Of a stretch of 64,000 bases of DNA, positions 26,578 to 35,486 are shown in pieces (position 1 is the stretch's first letter; each line of letters opens with the position of its first letter). Source of the DNA: Polynucleobacter sp. SHI8. GTDB taxonomy: Bacteria > Pseudomonadota > Gammaproteobacteria > Burkholderiales > Burkholderiaceae. Below the pieces are notes generated by a model. It was not told the DNA's origin. It did no database searches and saw only the letters and a program-made list of their open reading frames with translations. Where the stretch lies: positions 1,178,001-1,242,000 of the forward strand of contig NZ_AP027204.1 in assembly GCF_027944005.1 (NCBI RefSeq), in the 5' to 3' direction. Made by a program: the position numbers and the translations under genes.

Positions 26578-27543
26578 ATGCTTAAATTGGTGCAGGTGCT
26601 AGAACGACAGTTGCTAGCACTTTTTTTCTTTTTCCTGGCCATTTATGGTTCTGTTTATGCGCAGAATTTGAGTAACACTCCAAGTGGCCGAGGCGTAGCC
26701 TACGAGAAGAGTTCTGCAAGAGATGCTGATTTGGTAAAAATTCCCGTTCTAAAATCTCAGGTAACTGATATAACTGGAACTTTGACGCCGAGTCAAATTA
26801 GTGCTTTAGAGCAAAAATTAGCAGCTTTTGAAACTCAAAAAGGTAGCCAAATTGCTATTTTGATTGTTTCTAGTACCCAACCAGAGGCAATTGAACAATA
26901 TACTTTAAGGGTTGTAGAGAAATGGCAGTTAGGTAGAAAAAAAATAGATGACGGCATCTTATTATTGATAGCCAAGGATGATCGTCGCTTACGTTTTGAA
27001 GTTGGATATGGGCTCGAAGGTGCTGTCAATGATTTAACTGCGAAAAGAATTATTGCAGAAATTATTACCCCGTATTTTCGTCAAGGACAATTCTATGAGG
27101 GAATTAATGCAGGTATTGATCTTTTAATTACAGTTATCAATGGCGAAGAATTACCCCCACCGGTTGTAAAAAGTAGCGAAGGCAGTTTTGCCAATGACTC
27201 TGGTGGAGTTGAAGGTATTTTATTAATTGCCTTTATGGGGTCACTCTTTTTGGGTGGGATCTTGAAAAAAATCTTAGGTAAGACTTTCGGGGGTTTAACA
27301 ACTGCTGGAATTGTTGGCTTTTTAGCCTTCGTTCTGACTGGAATTATTGGAATAGCCATCATTGCAGGACTGATTGGATTTGTGGCATCGATGATGGGAG
27401 GGCTCGGAGGAAGAGGGGGCCCAATTATTTTCCCTAGTGGTGGCGGAGGCTTTGGTGGTAGGGGCGGTTTCGGTGGAGGCGGTGGAGGTTTCGGCGGTGG
27501 TGGAGGCGGCTTTGGTGGAGGCGGTGCCTCAGGAGGATGGTAA
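26578..27543 (+). CDS. TPM domain protein with Gly-rich C-terminus (YgcG family)
   Basis: The 321 aa protein has a signal peptide, a TPM domain (about 60-190, with VTDITGTLTPSQ and the DDGILLLIAKDDRRLRFEVG core), one or two C-terminal membrane helices (about 210-270), and a tail made almost only of Gly, Phe and Ser. This is the usual plan of the YgcG family. TPM domains have been linked to membrane-protein repair and acid phosphatase activity in plants, but the bacterial role is unclear. It starts three bases after lemA. The Gly-tail codons also carry the AGGAGG ribosome site of the next gene. Confidence 0.88.
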   Translation: MLKLVQVLERQLLALFFFFLAIYGSVYAQNLSNTPSGRGVAYEKSSARDADLVKIPVLKSQVTDITGTLTPSQISALEQKLAAFETQKGSQIAILIVSSTQPEAIEQYTLRVVEKWQLGRKKIDDGILLLIAKDDRRLRFEVGYGLEGAVNDLTAKRIIAEIITPYFRQGQFYEGINAGIDLLITVINGEELPPPVVKSSEGSFANDSGGVEGILLIAFMGSLFLGGILKKILGKTFGGLTTAGIVGFLAFVLTGIIGIAIIAGLIGFVASMMGGLGGRGGPIIFPSGGGGFGGRGGFGGGGGGFGGGGGGFGGGGASGGW

Positions 27544-28043
27544 TGAACTATTTTTCAAGACTTTTAAAGCACTTATTTGCAAGTAACAGCAATACAAAAA
27601 AATACTTCAGTAAAGATGTATTAATGCGAATTGAGCAAGCGATAGCTCAAAGCGAGATGACGCACAGCGGTCAAATACGTTTTATTGTTGAAACATCTCT
27701 ATCGCCAATGGCTCTTTATCATCGTCAATCTGCTCGAGAAAGGGCTATAGAAATATTTTCCTTATTTCAGGTGTGGGACACTGCTGAAAATAATGGGGTA
27801 TTAATTTATCTTCTTATGGCGGATCATGACTTTGAAATTATTGCTGATAGAAATATACATGTGAAGGCTGGACAGGATTATTGGGTGAGTGTTTGTAAAG
27901 AGATGGAAATTTTACTAAAAAGTCAGCAATTTGAAGAAGGTGTCTTGTTGGGAATTAAACGGATTCATGAGGTTTTACGTCAACACTACCCTGCTGAGGT
28001 TATTACCCCGAATGAATTACCTGATCAGCCGATCATCATTTAA
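27543..28043 (+). CDS. Second TPM domain protein, no signal peptide
   Basis: The 166 aa protein resembles the TPM domain alone (HSGQIRFIVETSL, then NGVLIYLLMADHDFEIIADR) without signal peptide or membrane helix, so it probably acts in the cytoplasm or on the inner face of the membrane. AGGAGG at 27531-27536 directly touches one ATG (27537) and is six bases from another (27543), which overlaps the previous stop as TAATG; the latter is chosen. It completes the lemA-TPM-TPM operon and presumably works with the two upstream products. Confidence 0.82.
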   Translation: MNYFSRLLKHLFASNSNTKKYFSKDVLMRIEQAIAQSEMTHSGQIRFIVETSLSPMALYHRQSARERAIEIFSLFQVWDTAENNGVLIYLLMADHDFEIIADRNIHVKAGQDYWVSVCKEMEILLKSQQFEEGVLLGIKRIHEVLRQHYPAEVITPNELPDQPIII

Positions 28044-28064
28044 CGCAAGCACATCGGCATTTCG

Positions 28065-28070
28065 TATAAT
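28065..28070 (+). promoter_or_regulatory. -10 box of a possibly leaderless purL promoter
   Basis: A perfect TATAAT ends six bases before the A of the purL start codon. The usual distance from -10 box to transcription start would put the first RNA base at or next to the ATG. The -35 region is poor, and no ribosome site is visible. Confidence 0.4.
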
Positions 28071-28076
28071 CTAGAT

Positions 28077-31000
28077 ATGCCTACTTTTTGCCTATTATCC
28101 GGATCACCCGCACTTTCCCAATTTCGTCAGCAAGGTCTTATTGATACTTTTCAAAAGTATCATCTGCCCATTCTGTCCTTTGAGGCTCGAGAACAATATT
28201 TAATATGGACGCAGACTGCATTAAGTGCTGAACAACTAAGTCAGCTCAATCGGTTACTTAATCTGCCAGGTAATCATCCTTCTAAACTTGAGAACGTGAA
28301 GAGTTATTTTGTTATTCCTCGAGTAGGAACTATTTCTCCATGGGCGAGTAAAGCTACTGAAATAGCCAAATTATGTAATTTTCAATTACTCCGTCTAGAA
28401 AAGGGTATTGAGTATAGATATGCCTCTAAAGCAAATTTATCTAAAGAACAAGAGCAGCTCTTATATCAATTGACTCATGATCGTATGACGGAGTCAGTGA
28501 TTCTTGAATCCTCGTATCTTGAGCATCAGTATCAAGTATTAGCCGATCAAGAATTCAAGTTGATTGATATCATGAGTGCAGGTAGGCAAGCTCTTGATCA
28601 AGCCAATACTGAACTTGGATTAGCTCTTTCTGATGATGAGATTATTTATTTATTAGAAAGTTTTACAACATTAAATCGTAATCCAACGGATGTCGAACTC
28701 ATCATGTTTGCTCAGGCGAATAGTGAGCATTGTCGTCATAAAATTTTTAACGCCTCATGGACGATTGATGGGCAAAACATGGATCAAACCTTATTTGGCA
28801 TGATTCGGAATACTCATCGCTTAAGACCGGAAGGTACCATCGTTGCTTATTCTGATAATGCAGCCATTATGGAAGGTTGTGAATCCGCTGTTTGGGGACC
28901 ATCTCCACAGTCCAATTTATATGAAGAGCGACATCATTTGGTTCATACCTTAATGAAGGTAGAGACCCATAATCATCCGACAGCTATATCGCCTTTTCCT
29001 GGTGCCTCAACCGGCGCTGGTGGAGAAATTCGTGACGAAGGAGCTACTGGTATTGGTGGTAAGCCAAAAGCTGGTTTAACAGGCTTTTCTGTTTCACATT
29101 TACATATTCCAAATATGTCCATGATTTGGGAACAATCACCTTATGGAAAACCCAATACCATCGCCTCCCCATTAGATATTATGATTCAAGGCCCTATTGG
29201 TGGCGCAGCTTTTAATAATGAGTTCGGTCGACCAATACTTGGTGGATATTTTCGAGTTTTTGAGCAAAGTCTTTTAGGTAAGCGATGGGGCTATCACAAA
29301 CCCATCATGATAGCCGGCGGTATAGGTACGATTCGTGATGAGCATACTCATAAAAAAGATATTCAAGAGGGTGATCTTTTAATTCAGCTTGGTGGCCCAG
29401 GTATGAAAATCGGTATGGGTGGTGGCGCAGCAAGTTCGATGAACACTGGCGCAAATGCTCAAGACTTAGACTTTAACTCTGTACAGCGTGGTAATCCTGA
29501 AATTGAACGTCGTGCGCAAGAGGTCATCAATACCTGTATTCGATTTGGAACTGATAATCCTATTGTTTCAATTCATGATGTTGGCGCCGGTGGATTATCG
29601 AATGCGTTTCCTGAATTAGCGGATAGCGCAAAATTAGGCGCTATCTTTGATATGAGACGCATTCCTCTTGAAGAGACTGGAATGAGTCCCGCCGAAATTT
29701 GGTGTAATGAATCTCAAGAGCGGTATGTTCTAGTTATTCAAGAAAAAGATTTAAATCGTTTTCAAGCTATCTGTGAAAGAGAGCGTTGTCCATTTGTTGT
29801 TGTTGGTAAAACAACGCAAAATCGTCAACTGGTCTTGTTTGATCAACATTATGATGAATCAAATCGTCAGCATTTACCGATTGATATCCCCATGGAGGTA
29901 TTACTTGGAAAGCCGCCATTAACACATCGTGATGTTCAAAGAGTAGAGCAAGTATCTCATCGATCTGATTGGTCTGAATTTACCTTACAAGACTCTATTC
30001 ATCATGTGCTGCAACACCCTACTGTTGCGAGTAAATCTTTTTTAATTACCATTGGGGATCGTTCTGTTGGTGGCTTATCCCATCGTGATCAAATGGTTGG
30101 TCCATGGCAAGTGCCTGTGGCTGATTGCGCCGTGACTATGATGGATTATGCGGGTTACAGAGGTGAAGCGATAGCTATGGGGGAGAGAACCCCGATTGCA
30201 ATTTTTAATTCTGCGGCTGCAGCCAGAATGGCGGTAGGAGAGGCCATCACCAATATATTAAGTGCCGATGTAAGAGACATCTCTCACATCAAAATGTCGG
30301 CCAATTGGATGGCGGCTTGTGGTTCTTTTGGAGAAGATGCAAAATTGTATGACGCTGTCAAAGCAGTTGGGTTGGAATTATGTCCAGCACTTCGTATTTC
30401 GATACCAGTTGGTAAAGATTCTTTATCGATGCGCACACAATGGCAAGATCAACAAGAATCTAAGAACGTGACTTCTCCTGTTTCATTGATTATTTCTGCA
30501 TTTGCACCAGTTGAAAATGTATTGAAAACCATTACTCCTCAATTGCAAAATATTGATGACACAGAGATTATCTTAATTGACTTAGGACAAGCTGAAAACC
30601 GTTTGGGGGCTAGTATCTTAGCTCAGGTTTTTAATCAAGAAGAATCTGTTTGTCCTGATCTTGCAAATCCTGAACTGTTGATTAATGCATTTACAGCAAT
30701 GAGCATCTTAAAAGATGCAGGTTATGTCCTTGCTTATCATGACCGATCGGATGGCGGCCTTCTTGCAACGATTTGTGAAATGGCCTTTTGTTCTCATCTA
30801 GGAGTGGCCCTTAATGTCGATCTTTTAGTACTAGAAAAGGGTCATGAGTCTGACTATGGAGATGCAAAAAATTGGGCTAAACAAGTCTCGGGTAGAAGAG
30901 ATGAAAATACCTTAAGAGCACTATTTAATGAAGAGCTTGGTCTTGTAATTCAAATCAAGCGAAGCGATCGTGATGAGGTCTTTGATATTCTGCGTCATTA

Positions 31001-32063
31001 TCACTTGAGTGGTTTTTCAAACGTCATTGGTAAAGTTAATCAAAAAGATGTGATTGAGATTTGGCGTGATGCTCAACAGATATTCCAAGCCTCACGCAAA
31101 GACCTTCAAAAGCTTTGGGAAAAGCCAAGTAGTGCTATCGTCTCACTTCGGGATAATCCTGCATGTGCACTTAGTGAGCAATCTTTAGTTGAAGATGTTA
31201 AAGATCCTGGCATGGTTCCGATTCTGAGTTTTGATCCTAAAGATCAGCCTGTTGTACATTACTTGAGTGTCAACCAAAAACCTAAAATTGCGATTCTTCG
31301 TGAGCAGGGTGTAAATTCTCATCAAGAAATGGCTTATGCATTTTCTTTAGCTGGTTTTGATGCTTATGATGTACATATGACTGATCTGATTCAAGGTCAT
31401 CAAGATTTAAGTTCTTTTAACGGCTTGGTTGCGTGTGGTGGATTTAGTTATGGCGATGTTTTAGGTGCGGGTGAAGGTTGGGCGAAATCCATCTTATTTA
31501 ATACCCGTTTAAGAGATAATTTTGAACAATTTTTTCAATCGCCAAATACCTTCGCATTAGGTGTTTGCAATGGTTGTCAAATGTTAACTCAACTCTCTGA
31601 AATCATTCCGGGGACTGAAGACTGGCCTTATTTTACGAAAAATACATCTGAGCAATACGAATCTCGACTTGTACAAGTGGAAGTTCTCCCTTCTAAGTCC
31701 ATCTTTTTTGACGGAATGCATGGTAGCCAGTTACCCATCATCGTTGCGCATGGAGAGGGTTATGCCAATTTTTCCGATAAAGGTTCATTATCGAACTTAG
31801 TTAATCAAGAGTTGGTATCACTTCGATACACCGATCATTATGGCCAAGCCACTGAAAAATTCCCGCTCAATCCAAATGGATCACCTGGTGGCTTGACTAG
31901 TGTTACAACTCTAGATGGTCGCTTTACAGTCTTAATGCCTCATCCAGAACGTGTTTTCCGCGTAGCGCAAATGAGTTGGTCACCGACTGAATGGTCTGCG
32001 TGGGAGGATGGCTTAAGTCCTTGGATGAGAATGTTCAAAAATGCACGTTATTGGATCAATTGA
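28077..32063 (+). CDS. purL: Phosphoribosylformylglycinamidine synthase PurL (large fused type)
   Basis: PurL converts FGAR, glutamine and ATP to FGAM in purine synthesis. The 1328 aa single-chain form joins the N-terminal domain, two AIRS-type synthase halves (with MKVETHNHPTAISPFPGAS as the hallmark of the first), and a C-terminal class I glutamine amidotransferase with nucleophile Cys1164 (GVCNGCQ) and the late MPHPERVFR histidine/glutamate pair. This is the gammaproteobacteria/betaproteobacteria type (about 1295 aa in E. coli), not the split PurLQS type. There is no ribosome site before the ATG; see the promoter entry. Confidence 0.98.
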   Translation: MPTFCLLSGSPALSQFRQQGLIDTFQKYHLPILSFEAREQYLIWTQTALSAEQLSQLNRLLNLPGNHPSKLENVKSYFVIPRVGTISPWASKATEIAKLCNFQLLRLEKGIEYRYASKANLSKEQEQLLYQLTHDRMTESVILESSYLEHQYQVLADQEFKLIDIMSAGRQALDQANTELGLALSDDEIIYLLESFTTLNRNPTDVELIMFAQANSEHCRHKIFNASWTIDGQNMDQTLFGMIRNTHRLRPEGTIVAYSDNAAIMEGCESAVWGPSPQSNLYEERHHLVHTLMKVETHNHPTAISPFPGASTGAGGEIRDEGATGIGGKPKAGLTGFSVSHLHIPNMSMIWEQSPYGKPNTIASPLDIMIQGPIGGAAFNNEFGRPILGGYFRVFEQSLLGKRWGYHKPIMIAGGIGTIRDEHTHKKDIQEGDLLIQLGGPGMKIGMGGGAASSMNTGANAQDLDFNSVQRGNPEIERRAQEVINTCIRFGTDNPIVSIHDVGAGGLSNAFPELADSAKLGAIFDMRRIPLEETGMSPAEIWCNESQERYVLVIQEKDLNRFQAICERERCPFVVVGKTTQNRQLVLFDQHYDESNRQHLPIDIPMEVLLGKPPLTHRDVQRVEQVSHRSDWSEFTLQDSIHHVLQHPTVASKSFLITIGDRSVGGLSHRDQMVGPWQVPVADCAVTMMDYAGYRGEAIAMGERTPIAIFNSAAAARMAVGEAITNILSADVRDISHIKMSANWMAACGSFGEDAKLYDAVKAVGLELCPALRISIPVGKDSLSMRTQWQDQQESKNVTSPVSLIISAFAPVENVLKTITPQLQNIDDTEIILIDLGQAENRLGASILAQVFNQEESVCPDLANPELLINAFTAMSILKDAGYVLAYHDRSDGGLLATICEMAFCSHLGVALNVDLLVLEKGHESDYGDAKNWAKQVSGRRDENTLRALFNEELGLVIQIKRSDRDEVFDILRHYHLSGFSNVIGKVNQKDVIEIWRDAQQIFQASRKDLQKLWEKPSSAIVSLRDNPACALSEQSLVEDVKDPGMVPILSFDPKDQPVVHYLSVNQKPKIAILREQGVNSHQEMAYAFSLAGFDAYDVHMTDLIQGHQDLSSFNGLVACGGFSYGDVLGAGEGWAKSILFNTRLRDNFEQFFQSPNTFALGVCNGCQMLTQLSEIIPGTEDWPYFTKNTSEQYESRLVQVEVLPSKSIFFDGMHGSQLPIIVAHGEGYANFSDKGSLSNLVNQELVSLRYTDHYGQATEKFPLNPNGSPGGLTSVTTLDGRFTVLMPHPERVFRVAQMSWSPTEWSAWEDGLSPWMRMFKNARYWIN

Positions 32064-32072
32064 TAATTAAAG

Positions 32073-32840
32073 ATGACTAAAATGCAACACGAACCCGTTA
32101 CCTTTTCTGAAATCCAAGGTATCCGTTATTTACACTTAGGCACCCCTTGGGTTCAAGGTGCTATGCGTATCAAAAAACCTTATGCAATTGAGTTGGAATA
32201 TGCCCAACAGATGATGTCTTGGTTATTATTTTTGGATGCAAACAATAAGAAAACCTTGCAATTAGGTCTTGGAACTGGGGCTTTAACCAAATTTACAAAC
32301 CGTTTAAACGACAGTATTCAAACCGTTGCAGTCGAACTTAATCCAGGAATTATTGTTGCTGCACAAACCATGTTTTCGTTGGATGTTCAAAGTCCAAGAA
32401 TGAAGATCATTCAAGATAATGCCCTTCATTATGTCAAAGATACCAACAACCATCATCAATTTGATAGTGTTCAAGTGGATATTTTTAATGGTGAAGCATC
32501 AGGACCTGCATTAAGTTCTTTGGATTTTTATCAAGGCTGCTACAAGACCTTAAAGGAAGTTGGAGTAATGACGGTTAATTTATTTAGTAGGCATCCCAGT
32601 TTTAAGACCAATATCAATCACATTTGTGACGTATTTGATAATCGAGTTCTACTTTTGAATGAAGTACATGATTGCAATGTGGTGGTTCTTGCATTTAAAG
32701 GACCACACTTAGAAATTTCTTGGGATGATGTAGAAAAGAGATCCCAATATCTTAGAAAAGAAACCGGACTACCGACGAAGAGGTGGGTTAAACATTTAAA
32801 AAAATGTAATGTTCAACCCAAAAAATTCCTAAGTATTTAA
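32073..32840 (+). CDS. Spermidine synthase-like methyltransferase-fold protein
   Basis: The 255 aa protein has the class I SAM-binding fold of the spermine/spermidine synthase family, with LQLGLGTGALTKF as the glycine-rich loop, an acidic residue at the end of the next strand (VAVELNPG), and a QVDIFNG segment near the active site. The N-terminal beta domain of true SpeE is shortened, so aminopropyltransferase activity is not certain; many such homologues have no assigned substrate. It begins ten bases after purL and ends three bases before the convergent parvulin gene. A second ATG three codons in is possible. Confidence 0.75.
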   Translation: MTKMQHEPVTFSEIQGIRYLHLGTPWVQGAMRIKKPYAIELEYAQQMMSWLLFLDANNKKTLQLGLGTGALTKFTNRLNDSIQTVAVELNPGIIVAAQTMFSLDVQSPRMKIIQDNALHYVKDTNNHHQFDSVQVDIFNGEASGPALSSLDFYQGCYKTLKEVGVMTVNLFSRHPSFKTNINHICDVFDNRVLLLNEVHDCNVVVLAFKGPHLEISWDDVEKRSQYLRKETGLPTKRWVKHLKKCNVQPKKFLSI

Positions 32841-32843
32841 ATC

Positions 32844-33638
32844 TTATTGGATTTTTGCTTTTGATTTAAAGCTTTCCATCATTTCCATAAATTTTGCTTT
32901 TTGGAAATTTTGGTCTTGAGTCAGCATTTGAATCAACTGTGGTTTGACTTCAGCTAAAGTTGGAACCTTTTGCTCACGAACCTCATCCAGTTTGATAATA
33001 TGCCACCCAAATTGTGATTTAACTGGAGTCTGGGTGATTTGTCCAGGATTCAGAGCGACCATTGCATTGGAGAATTCTGGAACAAGGGAGGAGGGTGATA
33101 CCCAATCCAAACTTCCACCGTTAACAGCTGACCCTTTATCTAAGGAGTTATTTTTAGCTAAATCACCAAAATTTGCACCGGCTTTAATCTGCGTTAATAA
33201 GGATTTAGCGAGTTTTTCATTTTCCACCAAGATATGACTAGCTTTATATTCTTTTCCACCCATTTGAGATTTGAGAGAATCATATGCAGTTTGAAGATCT
33301 TTATCTTTGATACCTTCTTTAGCAATCCAATCTTCAAATACTGCAGAAACTAAAACACTTAGTTTCGCTTGTTCAATAGCATCTTGAACTTGAGGATCCT
33401 TTGTAATGCCACGCTTGTTAGCCTCTTGTGAAATGAGTTCTTTAGTAATTAAAACATCGCGAGCTTTGTTTCTGATCTCGGGCGTATTTTCTTGCCCAGA
33501 ATTTTGAACTAAACGATCTAATTTAGATAATGGAATGGGAGTGCCGTTCACAACAACAGCATTTTGAGCGATAGCTTGACTAATAAAAGCAATAGAACAT
33601 GCGAGCAAAAGAGTTTGTACTAAATTAGATATTTTCAT
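32844..33638 (-). CDS. Periplasmic parvulin-type peptidyl-prolyl cis-trans isomerase
   Basis: The 264 aa protein has a signal peptide ending at AIAQ (about residue 24), a SurA-like N-terminal helical region, and a complete parvulin domain: YKASHILVENE, FGDLAKNNSLDKGSAVNGGSL and FGWHIIKLDEVRE. It should isomerise prolyl bonds of exported proteins in the periplasm. It is shorter than SurA and has one parvulin domain, resembling PrsA/PpiC-type proteins of Burkholderiales. Its start overlaps the bolA stop by four bases, so bolA and this gene are coupled. Confidence 0.93.
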   Translation of the reverse strand: MKISNLVQTLLLACSIAFISQAIAQNAVVVNGTPIPLSKLDRLVQNSGQENTPEIRNKARDVLITKELISQEANKRGITKDPQVQDAIEQAKLSVLVSAVFEDWIAKEGIKDKDLQTAYDSLKSQMGGKEYKASHILVENEKLAKSLLTQIKAGANFGDLAKNNSLDKGSAVNGGSLDWVSPSSLVPEFSNAMVALNPGQITQTPVKSQFGWHIIKLDEVREQKVPTLAEVKPQLIQMLTQDQNFQKAKFMEMMESFKSKAKIQ

Positions 33639-33916
33639 TTTTCTGTGGGTGTTTTAGCGTTTATAACAAGTGCGTGTATGTGGGATTTCATCCAAATATC
33701 CAAGACATCATACACTAATCGATGTCTAGCAACACGAGAAAGACCAGTGAATTTATCCGAGACAATATGTAATGTCAGATGACTTGCACCACCTGAATGA
33801 TGTCCCGCATGACCTGCGTGTTGGTCTGAATCATCAATAATTTGGATGCTGAGTGGCTGTAGGTGTTCTACTAGAGTATTTTTGTAGATTTCAATTTGAG
33901 GATGGATTTGCGTCAT
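33635..33916 (-). CDS. bolA: BolA family protein
   Basis: BolA proteins pair with monothiol glutaredoxins in iron-sulfur cluster handling and also affect morphology. The 93 aa protein shows LSIQIIDDSDQHAGH, an SHLTLHIVSDKF strand and the helix RVARHRLVYDVL, with the expected conserved histidines. An ATG at 33937 would add seven residues and overlap yciB; the ATG at 33916 follows the yciB stop by one base and matches the usual family start, so it is chosen. It belongs to the msrB-yciB-bolA-parvulin minus-strand run. Confidence 0.93.
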   Translation of the reverse strand: MTQIHPQIEIYKNTLVEHLQPLSIQIIDDSDQHAGHAGHHSGGASHLTLHIVSDKFTGLSRVARHRLVYDVLDIWMKSHIHALVINAKTPTEK

Positions 33917-33917
33917 G

Positions 33918-34472
33918 TTAGGGGGTTTCACTCTCATCAGTTTGGATATATTTAGACAGCCATAGACCCTGTAAAATAATAAAAACCAGTAGTACGCCGA
34001 TGGTAGACAGTTTGAAGTTTACCCAAGTTTCCTCTGAAAAATTGTAGGCTACGTATAAGTTCAATACCCCAAGGACTGCAAAATAGACAATCCAGGATAA
34101 ATTGACCTTTGACCATATATTGACATCAGCATCTTCTTTTAATTTAATTTCTTTACCAAGAACCATTTGAATTAGATTCTTTTTAAAAAGATAAAAACTA
34201 ATACCTAAAGCAAGTGCAAAACTCCAATACAGGATAGTCGGCTTAATCATAATAAAAGTTTTGTCGTGCAGAAAAATAGTCAGCCCACCAAATACCAAGA
34301 TAATCAAGAAATTGAATATTTGCATTTTGGTAATGGGTTGATTTTTCATTTTCAACCAAATCATTTGCAATAAGGTAATGGCAATAGCGACGCCAGTTGC
34401 TACATAAATATCGAATGTTTTAAAGGCAATAAAAAATGCCAAGATAGGTAAAAATTCAAAAAGGAATTTCAT
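33918..34472 (-). CDS. yciB: Inner membrane-spanning protein YciB (septation protein A)
   Basis: The 184 aa protein is almost wholly hydrophobic with about five predicted membrane helices and family motifs MKFLFEFLPILAFF at the start, FIMIKPTILYWSFAL in the centre and WVNFKLSTIGV near the end. YciB (IspZ) is an inner membrane protein linked to envelope synthesis and cell division; its molecular role is not settled. It lies nine bases from msrB and one base from bolA on the same strand, so it is part of one operon. Confidence 0.95.
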   Translation of the reverse strand: MKFLFEFLPILAFFIAFKTFDIYVATGVAIAITLLQMIWLKMKNQPITKMQIFNFLIILVFGGLTIFLHDKTFIMIKPTILYWSFALALGISFYLFKKNLIQMVLGKEIKLKEDADVNIWSKVNLSWIVYFAVLGVLNLYVAYNFSEETWVNFKLSTIGVLLVFIILQGLWLSKYIQTDESETP

Positions 34473-34480
34473 TAATCGTT

Positions 34481-34867
34481 TTATTCTTGTGGTTTTAAGT
34501 GAAGAGACGCTGAGTTAATGCAATAACGAAGCCCTGTAGGTTGAGGACCATCTTCAAAAACATGGCCTAGATGTGCGTCACATGATTGGCACCTAACTTC
34601 AGTTCGAATCATGCCATGAGAATGATCTTTGATTTCTTGAATAGGTGCGCCTTCAGCAGGAACAAAAAAACTGGGCCAGCCACAACCTGCATCAAATTTA
34701 CTGTCTGATAAGAATAATTGAGTGCCACAGCAAATACATTGATAACTACCCTTGGTCCATGTATCCCAATATTTTCCAGTAAATGGACGTTCTGTTGCTG
34801 CTTTTCTAGTGACTTCATACTCAATAGGACTCAATTGTGCTTGATACTCTTGATCTGTTTTTTTCAT
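34481..34867 (-). CDS. msrB: Peptide-methionine (R)-S-oxide reductase MsrB
   Basis: MsrB reduces the R epimer of methionine sulfoxide in damaged proteins. The 128 aa cytoplasmic protein has the zinc site Cys44, Cys47, Cys93 and Cys96, the GCGWPSF substrate motif, and the catalytic Cys116 in RYCINSAS. All key residues are present and the length is typical. It is the first gene of the msrB-yciB-bolA-parvulin run and diverges from a hotdog thioesterase gene, with about 175 bases between them. Confidence 0.97.
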   Translation of the reverse strand: MKKTDQEYQAQLSPIEYEVTRKAATERPFTGKYWDTWTKGSYQCICCGTQLFLSDSKFDAGCGWPSFFVPAEGAPIQEIKDHSHGMIRTEVRCQSCDAHLGHVFEDGPQPTGLRYCINSASLHLKPQE

Positions 34868-35042
34868 TTAATGTAAGTTATTAATAGGGTCGAAAGTTAT
34901 ATATGACAACTAATTCCTCATTATAAATTCAAAGAAGAATGGATGAATGCTTCATAGTTAAAATACAGTGAAAGGCCTCCATCTAAACTTATTATTTTTC
35001 TCAAGTAAAATTTTGGATGAAGTGACTTTAAATGAACAATAT

Positions 35043-35486
35043 ATGAATAATCCAAATCAAGCTCTACCACTAGATGTGCCATTTTTGAATCTTTTAGGCG
35101 TTCAATTATTAAAAATGCATGACGGTCTTGGAGAAATCTCTTTAGCCATAGAACAAAAGCATACAAATTCCTGGTCAGTTGCCCATGGAGGGGTATTGCT
35201 TGCTCTAGTAGATGCTGCAATGGCAATTGCTGCTCGTTCAGCAGATCCAGATGATCGCAGCGTGGTGACTATTGAATTAAAAAATAGTTTTATGCAGGCA
35301 GCAAATGGTCAAGTTCATGTTGTTGGAAAAGTAGTTCATCAATCAACAACGATGGCATTTTGTGAAGCTAGAGTGTTTGATGAAGACGAGAAGTTATGTT
35401 GTCTTGCAACGGGAACTTTTAAGTACTTTAAAAATTTACCAACACGTGTTCGTAAAGTTAATACAAATAGTAATACAAACAATTAA
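35043..35486 (+). CDS. PaaI-type hotdog-fold thioesterase
   Basis: The protein has the hotdog fold of the PaaI/YdiI family, which hydrolyses acyl-CoA or aryl-CoA thioesters. The motif SVAHGGVLLALVDAAMAIA includes the conserved HGG loop and the catalytic acidic residue. The start is uncertain: ATG 35043 gives 147 aa, and a GTG at 35022 with GGA four bases upstream, or a GTG at 34968, would give longer products. The 3' end overlaps the convergent NRDE gene by four bases. The substrate is unknown. Confidence 0.85.
   Translation: MNNPNQALPLDVPFLNLLGVQLLKMHDGLGEISLAIEQKHTNSWSVAHGGVLLALVDAAMAIAARSADPDDRSVVTIELKNSFMQAANGQVHVVGKVVHQSTTMAFCEARVFDEDEKLCCLATGTFKYFKNLPTRVRKVNTNSNTNN

Noticed and set aside
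32836..32870. TTTAAATC / GATTTAAA inverted repeat at the convergent ends of two genes
   Set aside because: An eight-base A/T-rich stem with a 19-base loop and no U tract is too weak to call a terminator.
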